Origin: Beijerinckiaceae bacterium
Lineage (GTDB): Bacteria; Pseudomonadota; Alphaproteobacteria; Rhizobiales; Beijerinckiaceae
Direction: 5' to 3'
NCBI GenBank assembly: GCA_947455285.1
Contig: CANGOK010000042.1
Location: 1 to 15,214 of the forward strand
DNA length: 15,214 nucleotides
Part shown: positions 8,093 to 15,214 of the stretch, piece by piece
How the letters are laid out: each line of letters starts with the position of its first letter
Numbering within the stretch: the first letter of the stretch is position 1
The notes under the pieces: generated by a model
Seen by the model: the letters and a program-made list of their open reading frames with translations, nothing else
What the model was told of the DNA's origin: nothing
Database searches by the model: none
Position numbers and translations under genes: made by a program

Positions 8093-8581
8093 TCAGCGGT
8101 AGGGAGCGTCCAGCGCGATGTTGCGCGCGATTTCGCGTTCCCAGCGGGCGCCGTTATCCAGCAAGCGGCTCTTGTCGTAATAAAGCTCCTCGCGGGTTTC
8201 GACCGCGAATTCCTGGTTCGGACCCTCGACGATGGCGTCCACCGGGCAGGCCTCCTGGCACATGCCGCAGTAAATGCACTTCACCATGTCGATGTCGTAG
8301 CGCGTCGTGCGCCGCGTGCCGTCGTTGCGGCGCGGGCCGGCCTCGATGGTGATGGCCTGCGCAGGGCAGATGGCCTCGCAGAGCTTGCAGGCGATGCAGC
8401 GTTCTTCGCCGTTGGGATAGCGGCGCAGCGCATGTTCGCCGCGGAAACGGGGCGAGACAGGGTTCTTCTCGTGAGGATAGTTGATCGTCGCCTTGGGCTT
8501 AAAGAAGTAGCGCATCGAGAGCGCGAAAGCTCCGATGAACTCCTTCAGGAAGAGCGACTTTGCAGCCTGATCGAGTCTCAT
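8093..8581 (-). CDS. nuoI: NADH-quinone oxidoreductase subunit I (2x[4Fe-4S] ferredoxin-type)
   Basis: NuoI carries clusters N6a and N6b, which pass electrons from NuoG towards NuoB and quinone. The 162-aa protein has the two ferredoxin motifs: CIACKLCEAICP with C62, C65, C68, C72, and CIYCGMCQEACP with C102, C105, C108, C112. All eight ligands are present. An amphipathic N-terminal segment (about residues 1-30) matches the membrane-facing helix of the family. The length is typical of alphaproteobacterial and mitochondrial (TYKY) forms. Its ATG overlaps the stop of the preceding 87-aa ORF as ATGA; only a weak GGGA is seen upstream, so translation is likely coupled to that ORF. Confidence 0.98.
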   Translation of the reverse strand: MRLDQAAKSLFLKEFIGAFALSMRYFFKPKATINYPHEKNPVSPRFRGEHALRRYPNGEERCIACKLCEAICPAQAITIEAGPRRNDGTRRTTRYDIDMVKCIYCGMCQEACPVDAIVEGPNQEFAVETREELYYDKSRLLDNGARWEREIARNIALDAPYR

Positions 8582-8841
8582 TGCACGGATCCCGCATCGC
8601 TACCGAAGGCGGAGCCGAGCGCGAAGCCCACCGCCGGAAGAAGAAAGAAAGCGCAGCCCAGCAGCGCGACGCGAATGCGCCGCATGCCGGATGTCACCAG
8701 CGACAGGCCGGTGAGTTCGCCGCCCTGAGCCGCCTCGCGCGACACCGCCCCGCCGATCATGCGCAGCACGATCACATATTCCACGAGCCCCAGAGTGAGG
8801 CCGCTGAGGGCGCCGATCAGAGCTGCATTGGAGAGAGCCAT
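8578..8841 (-). CDS. Small membrane protein of unknown function between nuoH and nuoI
   Basis: This 87-aa protein is not recognised. It has two likely membrane helices, about residues 4-30 (ALIGALSGLTLGLVEYVIVL) and 56-80 (RVALLGCAFFLLPAVGFALG). They are joined by a polar loop holding several charged residues (R35, E36, E42) and an RRIR patch at 54-57, which by the positive-inside rule suggests a cytoplasmic loop. ATG at 8841 is chosen over the in-frame GTG at 8850, because AGGGG (8850-8854) then sits 8 nt upstream and the ATG overlaps the nuoH stop as TGATG. The stop overlaps nuoI ATG as ATGA. Coupling on both sides argues it is translated and conserved with the operon. It could be an accessory or assembly protein of complex I; this is inferred from position only. 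Confidence 0.8.
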   Translation of the reverse strand: MALSNAALIGALSGLTLGLVEYVIVLRMIGGAVSREAAQGGELTGLSLVTSGMRRIRVALLGCAFFLLPAVGFALGSAFGSDAGSVQ

Positions 8842-9857
8842 CAGCGCCACCCCTGCGCTATGGCGTATTGCAGCACACCCGCGACCGCGATCACCATGAA
8901 AAGCGAGATCGGCAGGAACACCTTCCAGCCCAGACGCATGAGCTGGTCATAGCGGTAGCGCGGCACGAAGGCCTTCACCATGGCGAACATGAAGAAGACG
9001 CCGGTCGCCTTGAGGATGAACCAGATGACGCCCGGCACCAGAGTGAAGGGGGCGAAGGGGATCGGCGAGAGCCAACCGCCAAGGAACAGGATCGTCGTCA
9101 GCGCGCACATGGTCACGATGGCCACATATTCGCCAAGCATGAACAGCATGTAGGGGACCGACGAATATTCGACCATGAAGCCCGCGACGAGTTCGGACTC
9201 GGCTTCCACCAGATCGAAGGGCGGGCGGTTCGTCTCGGCCAGGGCCGAGATGAAGAAGATGATGAACATCGGGAAGAGCGGCAGCCAGTACCAGCCGAAG
9301 AGGCCGTATTTGGAGTCCTGCGCCATCACGATGTCGTTGAGGTTCAGCGAACCCGCGCACAGCAGCACGGTGATGATGACGAAGCCGATGGAGACTTCAT
9401 AGCTCACCATCTGCGCGGCGGAGCGCAGCGCCGCGAGGAAGGGGTACTTAGAGTTGGAGGCCCAGCCGCCCATGATCACGCCATAAACGCCCAGCGACGA
9501 GATGGCGAAGATGAAGAGGACGCCCACGTTGAGGTCAGCGACCGCCCAGCCGTCAGCGACCGGAATCACCGCCCAGGCGCTGAGCGCCAGCATGGCTGTG
9601 ATGAAGGGCGCGAGCAGGAAGACGCCCTTGTTCGCTCCGGCCGGGATGACCGGCTCCTTAAGCACGAACTTCAACATGTCCGCGAAGGACTGCAGCAGAC
9701 CCCAGGGGCCGACCACGTTCGGACCGCGACGCAGCTGCACCGCCGCCCAGATCTTGCGGTCTGCGTAGAGGACATAGGCGACGTAGACCAGCACGGCGAC
9801 GAGCAGCAGAAGGCTCTTGCCGAGCATGATCAACAAAGGAAGCAACCAGTCGGTCAT
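8841..9857 (-). CDS. nuoH: NADH-quinone oxidoreductase subunit H
   Basis: NuoH (ND1 homologue) joins the peripheral arm to the membrane arm and forms much of the quinone chamber and the start of the proton path. The 338-aa protein has about eight helices. Family motifs are DRKIWAAVQLRRGPNVVGP at residues 33-51, SAAQMVSYEVSIGF at 146-159, and the acidic loop ETNRPPFDLVEAESEL at 208-223 with D215, E218, E220 and E222. E243 lies in GEYVAI. The ATG at 9857 starts 6 nt after the nuoG stop, with GGAG in the last nuoG codons as ribosome site. The stop overlaps the next ORF as TGATG. Confidence 0.98.
   Translation of the reverse strand: MTDWLLPLLIMLGKSLLLLVAVLVYVAYVLYADRKIWAAVQLRRGPNVVGPWGLLQSFADMLKFVLKEPVIPAGANKGVFLLAPFITAMLALSAWAVIPVADGWAVADLNVGVLFIFAISSLGVYGVIMGGWASNSKYPFLAALRSAAQMVSYEVSIGFVIITVLLCAGSLNLNDIVMAQDSKYGLFGWYWLPLFPMFIIFFISALAETNRPPFDLVEAESELVAGFMVEYSSVPYMLFMLGEYVAIVTMCALTTILFLGGWLSPIPFAPFTLVPGVIWFILKATGVFFMFAMVKAFVPRYRYDQLMRLGWKVFLPISLFMVIAVAGVLQYAIAQGWR
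8850..8854 (-). promoter_or_regulatory. Ribosome binding site deciding the start of the 87-aa ORF
   Basis: AGGGG lies within the last codons of nuoH, 8 nt before ATG 8841. The alternative GTG start at 8850 would overlap this site and has no better one upstream, so the ATG is preferred. Confidence 0.6.
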
Positions 9858-9863
9858 CGCGCT

Positions 9864-9876
9864 TTACTCCGCCGCC
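9864..9876 (-). promoter_or_regulatory. nuoG 3' end doubling as nuoH ribosome binding site
   Basis: The transcribed strand reads GGCGGCGGAGTAA, ending with the nuoG stop. GGAG is positioned before the nuoH ATG at 9857. The same 13 nt end nuoF at 11913-11925. Confidence 0.6.
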
Positions 9877-11906
9877 TGCTGCAAACGACCCTTCGCCAGT
9901 GCGGAACACTCAGCCATGACGGCCGAGGCGCGGGCGATGGGGTTGGTCAGATAGAAGTCCTGCACGGCGCAGACGAAGCCAGCCTTGCTGACCGAGCCCT
10001 GCGGCAAAGAGGCCAATTTGGCCGCGTCGCCAGAGGATATCGCGTCGACTTGAGCCATATGCGGATGCGCCGCCACGAGCTTGGCGCGAAGCGCGTTCAG
10101 CGAGTCGAAGGGCAGGCGATGGCCCAGCACGTCCGACAGGGCGCGAAGGATCGCCCAGTCCTCGCGGGCGTCGCCCGGCGGGAAATTGGCGCGGTCGCTG
10201 ACCTGCACGCGGCCTTCGGTGTTCACGTAGATGCCGGACTTTTCCGTATAGGCCGCTCCCGGCAGGATGACGTCGGCGCGATGTGCGCCGCGATCGCCGT
10301 GGCTGCCGATATAGACGACGAAGGGCCCTGCGCCGATTTCGATCTCGTCGGCGCCGAGGTTGAACAGCACGTCAACGCCGCCAGCCGCCATGGCCGCTGC
10401 ATCAAGCCCGCCTTCGCTCGGCGTGAAGCCAATGTCGAGGCCGCCAACGCGCGCCGCCGCCGTATGCAGCACCGCAAGACCGTTCCACTCACCCTTGTTG
10501 GCGAGCTTTGCGGCGAGGGCGAGAACGGCGAGACCATCTTCACGCGCCAGAGCGCCCTGCCCCACGATGACGAGCGGACGCTCGGCCTTGGCGAGGATCT
10601 CGCCGAAAGGCGTCCCGGCGAGGGAGGCCAGCGTATCGGGGCCGGCGCCGAGATATTGCGTGGGATAGGTGAGATCGACGCGCTCGCCGATGACGCCAAC
10701 CGGCATGTTGGTGCGCGACCAGCGCTTGCGAATGCGCGCGTTGAGCACGGGGCTTTCGCGACGCGGATTGGAGCCGATGATCAGCACCGCGTCGGCATCT
10801 TCAACGCCAGCGACGCCGGGGTTGAAGATATAGCTGGCGCGGCCGAACTTCGGATCGAGCTTCGCGCCGTCCTGACGGCAATCGAGGTTCTTCGAGCCGA
10901 AGGACTCAACAAGCGTCTTCAGCGCGAACATTTCTTCGACGCTGGCGAGATCGCCCGCAATTGCGCCGATGCGCGCGCCCTTCACCTTGTCGGCGACGGC
11001 GGCGAACGCCTCAAGCCAGCTCGCGGGCCGCAGCTTTCCGCCCTCGCGCACGAAAGGCTGGTCGAGCCGCTGGGTCTTGAGCCCGTCCACGACCTGACGT
11101 GTCTTGTCAGAGATCCACTCTTCGTTCACGAGTTCATTGACGCGCGGCAGGATGCGCATGACCTCGCGGCCGCGCGTATCGATGCGAATGGCCGAACCGA
11201 GCGCGTCCATGACGTCGATGGACTGGGTCTTCTGCAACTCCCACGGGCGGGCGCGGAAGCTCTGGGGCTTGGGCAGCAGCGCGCCGACCGGGCACAGATC
11301 CGTCACATTGCCCTGCAATTCAGAGGACATGGCGGTTTCGAGATAGGTCGTGATCTCCATGTCCTCGCCACGGCCGATCGAGCCCATGTCGCCGGTGCCC
11401 GCGACTTCCGCCGTGAAGCGGACGCAGCGCGTGCAATGGATGCAGCGGTTCATGGACGTCTTGACCAGCGGGCCGATATACTTGTCTTCCACCGCGCGCT
11501 TGTTCTCGGCGAAGCGAGAGCTGTCGCCGCCAAAAGCCATGGCCTGATCCTGCAGATCGCATTCGCCGCCCTGATCGCAGATCGGGCAATCCAGCGGATG
11601 GTTGATGAGCAGGAACTCCATCACGCCTTCGCGCGCCTTCTTCACCATCGGAGAATTGGTGAAGACCTCGGGGGCCTCGCCATTGGGGCCGGGACGCAGA
11701 TCGCGCACGGCCATGGCGCAGGAGGCCGCGGGCTTGGGCGGGCCGGGCTTCACCTCAACGAGGCACATGCGGCAGTTGCCCGCGATCGACAGGCGCTCGT
11801 GGTAGCAGAAGCGCGGGATTTCCGCGCCCGCTTCCTCGCAGGCCTGCAACAGGGTGAACTCCGGCGGGACGTCGAGTTCTTTTCCGTCGACGATGATCTT
11901 TGTCAT
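9864..11906 (-). CDS. nuoG: NADH-quinone oxidoreductase subunit G
   Basis: NuoG is the largest subunit of the NADH-oxidising module and holds three iron-sulfur clusters. The 680-aa protein has an N-terminal [2Fe-2S] ferredoxin domain (N1b: C34, C45, C48, C63). It is followed by the His-Cys [4Fe-4S] site (N5: H103, C107, C110, C116) and N4 (C155, C158, C161, C205). A molybdopterin-oxidoreductase-like domain fills about residues 220-620, without catalytic function in this family. The extra N7 cysteine motif of E. coli and Thermus NuoG is absent, as in mitochondrial NDUFS1, and the length fits that type. The gene starts 6 nt after nuoF; its final codons and stop are identical to those of nuoF over 13 nt and provide the nuoH ribosome site. 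Confidence 0.98.
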   Translation of the reverse strand: MTKIIVDGKELDVPPEFTLLQACEEAGAEIPRFCYHERLSIAGNCRMCLVEVKPGPPKPAASCAMAVRDLRPGPNGEAPEVFTNSPMVKKAREGVMEFLLINHPLDCPICDQGGECDLQDQAMAFGGDSSRFAENKRAVEDKYIGPLVKTSMNRCIHCTRCVRFTAEVAGTGDMGSIGRGEDMEITTYLETAMSSELQGNVTDLCPVGALLPKPQSFRARPWELQKTQSIDVMDALGSAIRIDTRGREVMRILPRVNELVNEEWISDKTRQVVDGLKTQRLDQPFVREGGKLRPASWLEAFAAVADKVKGARIGAIAGDLASVEEMFALKTLVESFGSKNLDCRQDGAKLDPKFGRASYIFNPGVAGVEDADAVLIIGSNPRRESPVLNARIRKRWSRTNMPVGVIGERVDLTYPTQYLGAGPDTLASLAGTPFGEILAKAERPLVIVGQGALAREDGLAVLALAAKLANKGEWNGLAVLHTAAARVGGLDIGFTPSEGGLDAAAMAAGGVDVLFNLGADEIEIGAGPFVVYIGSHGDRGAHRADVILPGAAYTEKSGIYVNTEGRVQVSDRANFPPGDAREDWAILRALSDVLGHRLPFDSLNALRAKLVAAHPHMAQVDAISSGDAAKLASLPQGSVSKAGFVCAVQDFYLTNPIARASAVMAECSALAKGRLQQAAE

Positions 11907-11912
11907 TTCGCC

Positions 11913-11925
11913 TTACTCCGCCGCC
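11913..11925 (-). promoter_or_regulatory. nuoF 3' end doubling as nuoG ribosome binding site
   Basis: The transcribed strand reads GGCGGCGGAGTAA, identical to the end of nuoG at 9864-9876. GGAG precedes the nuoG ATG at 11906, and the stop codon lies between them. Confidence 0.6.
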
Positions 11926-13214
11926 ACGCGAACAGGGTCGCTGTGGGGGTTTGCGGCATATTGATCGATGCGCTTCTCGATCTCGCCGCGGAAGTGGGTG
12001 ATGAGGCCCTGCACCGGCCAGGCCGCCGCATCGCCCAGGGCGCAAATCGTGTGCCCCTCGATCTGCTTCGACACGTCGAGCAGCATGTCGATCTCACGCT
12101 TCTGCGCGCGGCCCTCGGCCATGCGCGACAGCACGCGATACATCCAGCCCGTGCCTTCGCGGCAGGGAGTGCACTGACCGCAGCTCTCGTGCTTGTAGAA
12201 ATAGGACAAGCGCGCGATGGCGCGCACGATGTCGGTGGACTTGTCCATCACGATCACCGCCGCCGTGCCCAGACCCGAGCGCAGCTTGGAGAGGCTGTCA
12301 AAGTCCATCGGGCAGTCGATGATCTGATCGGCGGGCACGCAGCGCACTGACGAGCCGCCGGGAATGACCGCCAGCAGATTGTCCCAGCCGCCGCGCACGC
12401 CGCCGCAATGACGTTCGATCAGCTCGCGGAAGGGGATGGACATGGCTTCTTCGACATTGCAGGGCTTGTTCACATGGCCCGAGATGCAGAAGAGCTTGGT
12501 GCCGACATTGTTCGGCGCGCCGAAGCTTGAGAACCACGCCGCGCCACGACGCAGGATGGTCGGCGCAACGGCGATCGATTCAACGTTGTTGACCGTGGTC
12601 GGGCAGCCATAAAGACCCATGTTCGCGGGGAACGGGGGCTTCATGCGGGGCATGCCCTTCTTGCCTTCGAGGCTTTCGATCAGGGCCGTCTCTTCGCCGC
12701 AGATATAGGCGCCCGCGCCGTGATGCACGTAAAGATCGAACGGCCAGCCGTTGATGTTGTCCTTGCCGATCAGACGCGCCTCATAGGCCTCATCCACCGC
12801 CCTCTGCAGGGCCTCGCGCTCGGCGATATATTCGCCACGCAAGTAGACGTAGCAGGCATGGGCGCCCATGGCGAAGGAGGCGATCAGGCATCCTTCGACA
12901 AGGAGATGCGGATCATTGCGCATGATCTCGCGGTCCTTGCAGGTGCCCGGCTCTGACTCGTCGGCGTTGACGACGAGATAGGAGGGGCGCGCCGGGTCAG
13001 GCTTGGGCATGAAGGACCATTTCAGGCCCGTAGGGAAGCCCGCGCCGCCGCGGCCGCGCAGCCCGGAAGCCTTCATCTCGCTGATGATCCAGTCCTTGCC
13101 CTTTTCGAGCAGGCCCTTTGTGCCATCCCACGCGCCGCGCGCCATCGCGCCCTTCAGGCCGCGATCACCGTAGCCGTAAAGGTTCGTGAAGATCCTGTCT
13201 TTGTCCTGCAGCAT
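11913..13214 (-). CDS. nuoF: NADH-quinone oxidoreductase subunit F (NADH- and FMN-binding)
   Basis: NuoF binds NADH and FMN and passes electrons to cluster N3, the entry point of complex I. The 433-aa protein shows the glycine-rich FMN/NADH loop GLRGRGGAGFPTG at residues 51-63, NADESEPGT at 83-91, and GAGAYICGEETAL at 166-178. A SLBB-type segment lies around 240-320. The [4Fe-4S] N3 site is C345, C348, C351 (ESCGQCTPCREG) plus C391. Length is typical. The ATG at 13214 has GAGG (13220-13223) 5 nt upstream, overlapping the nuoE stop. NuoE, NuoF and NuoG together form the NADH dehydrogenase module. Confidence 0.99.
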   Translation of the reverse strand: MLQDKDRIFTNLYGYGDRGLKGAMARGAWDGTKGLLEKGKDWIISEMKASGLRGRGGAGFPTGLKWSFMPKPDPARPSYLVVNADESEPGTCKDREIMRNDPHLLVEGCLIASFAMGAHACYVYLRGEYIAEREALQRAVDEAYEARLIGKDNINGWPFDLYVHHGAGAYICGEETALIESLEGKKGMPRMKPPFPANMGLYGCPTTVNNVESIAVAPTILRRGAAWFSSFGAPNNVGTKLFCISGHVNKPCNVEEAMSIPFRELIERHCGGVRGGWDNLLAVIPGGSSVRCVPADQIIDCPMDFDSLSKLRSGLGTAAVIVMDKSTDIVRAIARLSYFYKHESCGQCTPCREGTGWMYRVLSRMAEGRAQKREIDMLLDVSKQIEGHTICALGDAAAWPVQGLITHFRGEIEKRIDQYAANPHSDPVRVAAE

Positions 13215-13221
13215 GGTGGCC

Positions 13222-13866
13222 TCAGTCCTGATTCTTCGCGGAGCCGGGGCCGCTCACGCCATCAACGCCATAAAGGCTCGTCAGCGAGGTAAGGCCGCCA
13301 GCGGGCTCGGAAGTGATGCGGCCCGTCTGCGAACCCTTTCGCACCGGACGGCCCGCCGCCATATCGTCAAGCAGCTTGGCGAAATTCTCGGGCGTCAGAT
13401 CCTCGTAATAGTCATCGTTGATCTGCACCATGGGCGCGTTGCAGCAGGCGCCGAGACATTCGACTTCGAGCCATGAGAACTTGCCATCGGCGCGAACCTC
13501 ACGCTGGGGGCCGATCTTCTCCTCGCAGACCTTCTTGATGTCCTCAGCGCCGCGCAGCATGCAGGGCGTCGTGCCGCAAAGCTGGACGAAGTGCTTGCCG
13601 ACCGGGGCGAGATTGAACATCGAATAGAAGGTCGCGATCTCGAGCACGCGGATGTAGGGCATGTCGAGCATCTCGGCGACCTTCTCGATCGCAGGACGCG
13701 GCAGCCAGTAATCGTGCTGGGCCTGCGCCCTCCACAACAACGAAATCACCGCCGAGGCCTGACGGCCCTTCGGATATTTGGCGATCTGCGCGTCGCACCA
13801 CGCCCGGTTCTCAGGCGTGAAGTCGAAGCTCGCGGGTTGCTCTTCAGCGAGTCTGCGTACCGTCAT
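13222..13866 (-). CDS. nuoE: NADH-quinone oxidoreductase subunit E (thioredoxin-like [2Fe-2S])
   Basis: NuoE carries cluster N1a next to the FMN of NuoF. The 214-aa protein has an N-terminal helical bundle (to about residue 85) and a thioredoxin-like [2Fe-2S] domain with ligands C97, C102, C137 and C141 (CGTTPC and CLGAC). Residues 172-214 are a Gly/Ser-rich C-terminal tail beyond the E. coli length (166 aa), common in alphaproteobacteria. The frame stays open upstream to 14292, but that part lies antiparallel to nothing conserved and overlaps nuoD. ATG 13866 gives the family N-terminus (RRLAEEQPASFDF) and overlaps the preceding ORF stop as ATGA. A weak GGGA is the only ribosome site, so coupling is likely. 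Confidence 0.96.
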   Translation of the reverse strand: MTVRRLAEEQPASFDFTPENRAWCDAQIAKYPKGRQASAVISLLWRAQAQHDYWLPRPAIEKVAEMLDMPYIRVLEIATFYSMFNLAPVGKHFVQLCGTTPCMLRGAEDIKKVCEEKIGPQREVRADGKFSWLEVECLGACCNAPMVQINDDYYEDLTPENFAKLLDDMAAGRPVRKGSQTGRITSEPAGGLTSLTSLYGVDGVSGPGSAKNQD

Positions 13867-14093
13867 TGTGGGACATTCCCGGAACCGGCGCGCTGGGCTG
13901 CGACCAGCAGCGCGAAAAGAATGAAGGGGCCGCCGACAAGCGAATGCCAGAGCAGCAATTGCATGCCCTCCTCGGAGGCCCAGAACATGGGCCTGCCAGC
14001 GAGCAGATCGAACAAAATCCGGCTGGCGACCATCAAGACGGCCGTCATGACCAGAAAAACGACCAACTGACGCAGGCGGGCCCCAAGGTTCAT
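13863..14093 (-). CDS. Small membrane protein of unknown function between nuoD and nuoE
   Basis: This 76-aa protein is not recognised. Two likely membrane helices lie at about residues 9-30 (LVVFLVMTAVLMVASRILF) and 44-67 (QLLLWHSLVGGPFILFALL), joined by a short loop, LAGRPMFWASEE. A basic N-terminus (R6, R8) suggests both ends are cytoplasmic. ATG 14093 overlaps the nuoD stop as ATGA and has GAGG (14101-14104) 7 nt upstream. A longer in-frame start at 14168 would bury the first 25 codons in nuoD and lacks that support. The stop overlaps the nuoE ATG as ATGA. Unidentified reading frames inside alphaproteobacterial nuo operons are known, so an accessory complex I role is possible, but nothing in the sequence proves it. 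Confidence 0.8.
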   Translation of the reverse strand: MNLGARLRQLVVFLVMTAVLMVASRILFDLLAGRPMFWASEEGMQLLLWHSLVGGPFILFALLVAAQRAGSGNVPQ

Positions 14094-15214
14094 CGATCGA
14101 CCTCGCCGAAGACGATGTCGATGGAGCCGAGGATGGCCGAGACGTCCGCAAGCATGTGCTTGCGGCACAGGAAGTCCATGGCCTGAAGATGGGCGAAGCC
14201 CGGCGCGCGGATCTTGCAGCGATAGGGCTTATCCGTGCCGTCAGACACCAAGTAGACGCCAAACTCGCCCTTGGGCGCTTCAACCGCCGCATAGACTTCG
14301 CCTGCTGGCGTCTTGAAGCCTTCGGTGTAGAGCTTGAAGTGATGGATCAGGGCTTCCATCGAGCGCTTCATTTCGGCGCGGCTCGGAGGAACGACCTTGC
14401 CCTGCGTGGACGAAACCGCGCCCACGCGCTCGGTCGACATCAGCCGCTCGACGCACTGCTTCATGATGCGCACTGACTGGCGCATCTCTTCCATGCGCAC
14501 CACCTGACGCGCATAGCAGTCGCCGTGCTTGCCGACGGGAATGTCGAAGTCCAGTTCCTCGTAGCACTCATAGGGCTGCGCACGACGCAGATCCCACGCC
14601 GCGCCCGAACCACGCAGCACAGGGCCAGAGAAGCCAAGCGCCCAGCACTGCTCCAGCGTCACGATGCCGATGTCGACGTTACGCTGCTTGAAGATGCGGT
14701 TCTCGATGAAGAGGTCTTCGAGATCGTCGCAGACTTTCAGGAAAGGATCGCACCAGGCGCCGATGTCGGCCACCAGCTTCTCGGGAAGATCCTGATGCAC
14801 GCCGCCGGGGCGGAAATAGTTCGCGTGCATGCGGGCGCCACAAGCGCGCTCGTAGAAGACCATCAGCTTCTCGCGCTCCTCGAAGCCCCACAGCGGCGGG
14901 GTCAGAGCGCCAACGTCCATGGCCTGCGTGGTGACGTTGAGCAGATGCGAGAGAATGCGGCCGATTTCGGAATAGAGCACGCGGATCAGCTGGCCGCGCT
15001 TGGGCACTTCCATGCCAAGCAGCTTCTCAATGCCAAGACAGAAGGCGTGCTCCTGATTCATCGGCGCGCAATAGTCGAGCCGGTCGAAATAAGGAACGTT
15101 CTGCTGATAGGTGCGCGCTTCCATCAGCTTTTCGGTGCCGCGATGCAGCAGGCCGATATGCGGATCGACGCGCTCGACCACTTCGCCATCGAGCTCCAGC
15201 ACGAGACGCAGCAC
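14090..15214 (-). CDS. nuoD: NADH-quinone oxidoreductase subunit D (49-kDa type), 5' end cut by window edge
   Basis: NuoD, related to the large subunit of [NiFe] hydrogenases, forms the quinone reduction site with NuoB. The visible 374 codons begin inside the conserved start region (VLRLVLELDGEVVERVDPH). The GTG at the very edge is therefore an internal valine, and about 20-25 N-terminal residues lie outside. Conserved motifs are HIGLLHRGTEKL, LDYCAPMNQEH, the segment GVHQDLP, and the C-terminal VSAILGSIDIVFGEVDR ending. The hydrogenase nickel cysteines are absent, as expected. The gene is not fused to nuoC-type sequence within the window, unlike E. coli nuoCD. Its stop overlaps the 76-aa ORF start as ATGA. 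Confidence 0.98.
   Translation of the reverse strand: MLRLVLELDGEVVERVDPHIGLLHRGTEKLMEARTYQQNVPYFDRLDYCAPMNQEHAFCLGIEKLLGMEVPKRGQLIRVLYSEIGRILSHLLNVTTQAMDVGALTPPLWGFEEREKLMVFYERACGARMHANYFRPGGVHQDLPEKLVADIGAWCDPFLKVCDDLEDLFIENRIFKQRNVDIGIVTLEQCWALGFSGPVLRGSGAAWDLRRAQPYECYEELDFDIPVGKHGDCYARQVVRMEEMRQSVRIMKQCVERLMSTERVGAVSSTQGKVVPPSRAEMKRSMEALIHHFKLYTEGFKTPAGEVYAAVEAPKGEFGVYLVSDGTDKPYRCKIRAPGFAHLQAMDFLCRKHMLADVSAILGSIDIVFGEVDR

Noticed and set aside
8868..12350. Very long plus-strand open frame (1160 codons) opposite nuoH, nuoG and nuoF
   Set aside because: It is antisense to three fully motif-supported genes. Its translation is rich in Asp, Glu, His, Arg and Gly with no domain, the usual shadow of high-GC codon bias.
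14094..14168. Upstream extension of the 76-aa ORF to 14168
   Set aside because: It would lie entirely within nuoD, and the ATG at 14093 has a good ribosome site and an ATGA overlap.
13867..14292. Upstream extension of nuoE to 14292
   Set aside because: The extra residues overlap nuoD and the 76-aa ORF, are Arg/Ser-rich and not NuoE-like. The ATGA overlap at 13863-13866 marks the true start.
15212..15214. GTG at the right edge as a nuoD start codon
   Set aside because: It corresponds to the conserved internal valine before LRLVLELDGE; the real start lies beyond the window.

Overview
The window is one dense, one-directional block of 16 genes, all on the minus strand. It carries most of an alphaproteobacterial nuo operon (respiratory complex I, NADH:quinone oxidoreductase), followed by a biotin ligase gene and an RNase J gene. 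High GC, the mitochondrial-like NuoG without the extra N7 cluster motif, separate nuoD, and the order nuoN-birA-rnj all point to Alphaproteobacteria, most likely Hyphomicrobiales (Rhizobiales). Genus cannot be told from the sequence alone.

Layout in transcription order, from the right edge to the left: nuoD (5' end cut by the window), a 76-aa two-helix membrane ORF, nuoE, nuoF, nuoG, nuoH, an 87-aa two-helix membrane ORF, nuoI, nuoJ, nuoK, nuoL, nuoM, nuoN, birA, and rnj (3' end cut by the window). nuoA, nuoB and nuoC would be expected beyond the right edge. No RNA gene, mobile element, CRISPR array or convincing internal promoter or terminator was seen.

The proteins build all three complex I modules. 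NuoE, NuoF and NuoG oxidise NADH through FMN and Fe-S clusters. NuoD and NuoI (with the unseen NuoB and NuoC) carry electrons to quinone. NuoH, J, K, L, M and N are the proton-pumping membrane arm. Every cluster ligand and pump residue checked is present, so the complex should be functional.

Packing is extreme. Genes overlap by ATGA or TGATG, or are separated by 0 to 12 nt. The one exception is a 41-nt gap between nuoI and nuoJ, which holds a short repeat and a possible tetraloop hairpin. Ribosome binding sites often lie in the end of the upstream gene. birA starts with GTG and rnj begins directly after the birA stop codon, so both probably depend on translation of the gene before them.

Most of the window is ordinary core metabolism. 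The parts without an obvious explanation are the two small membrane ORFs inserted in the operon, the nuoI-nuoJ gap, and the histidine-rich loop in NuoL.
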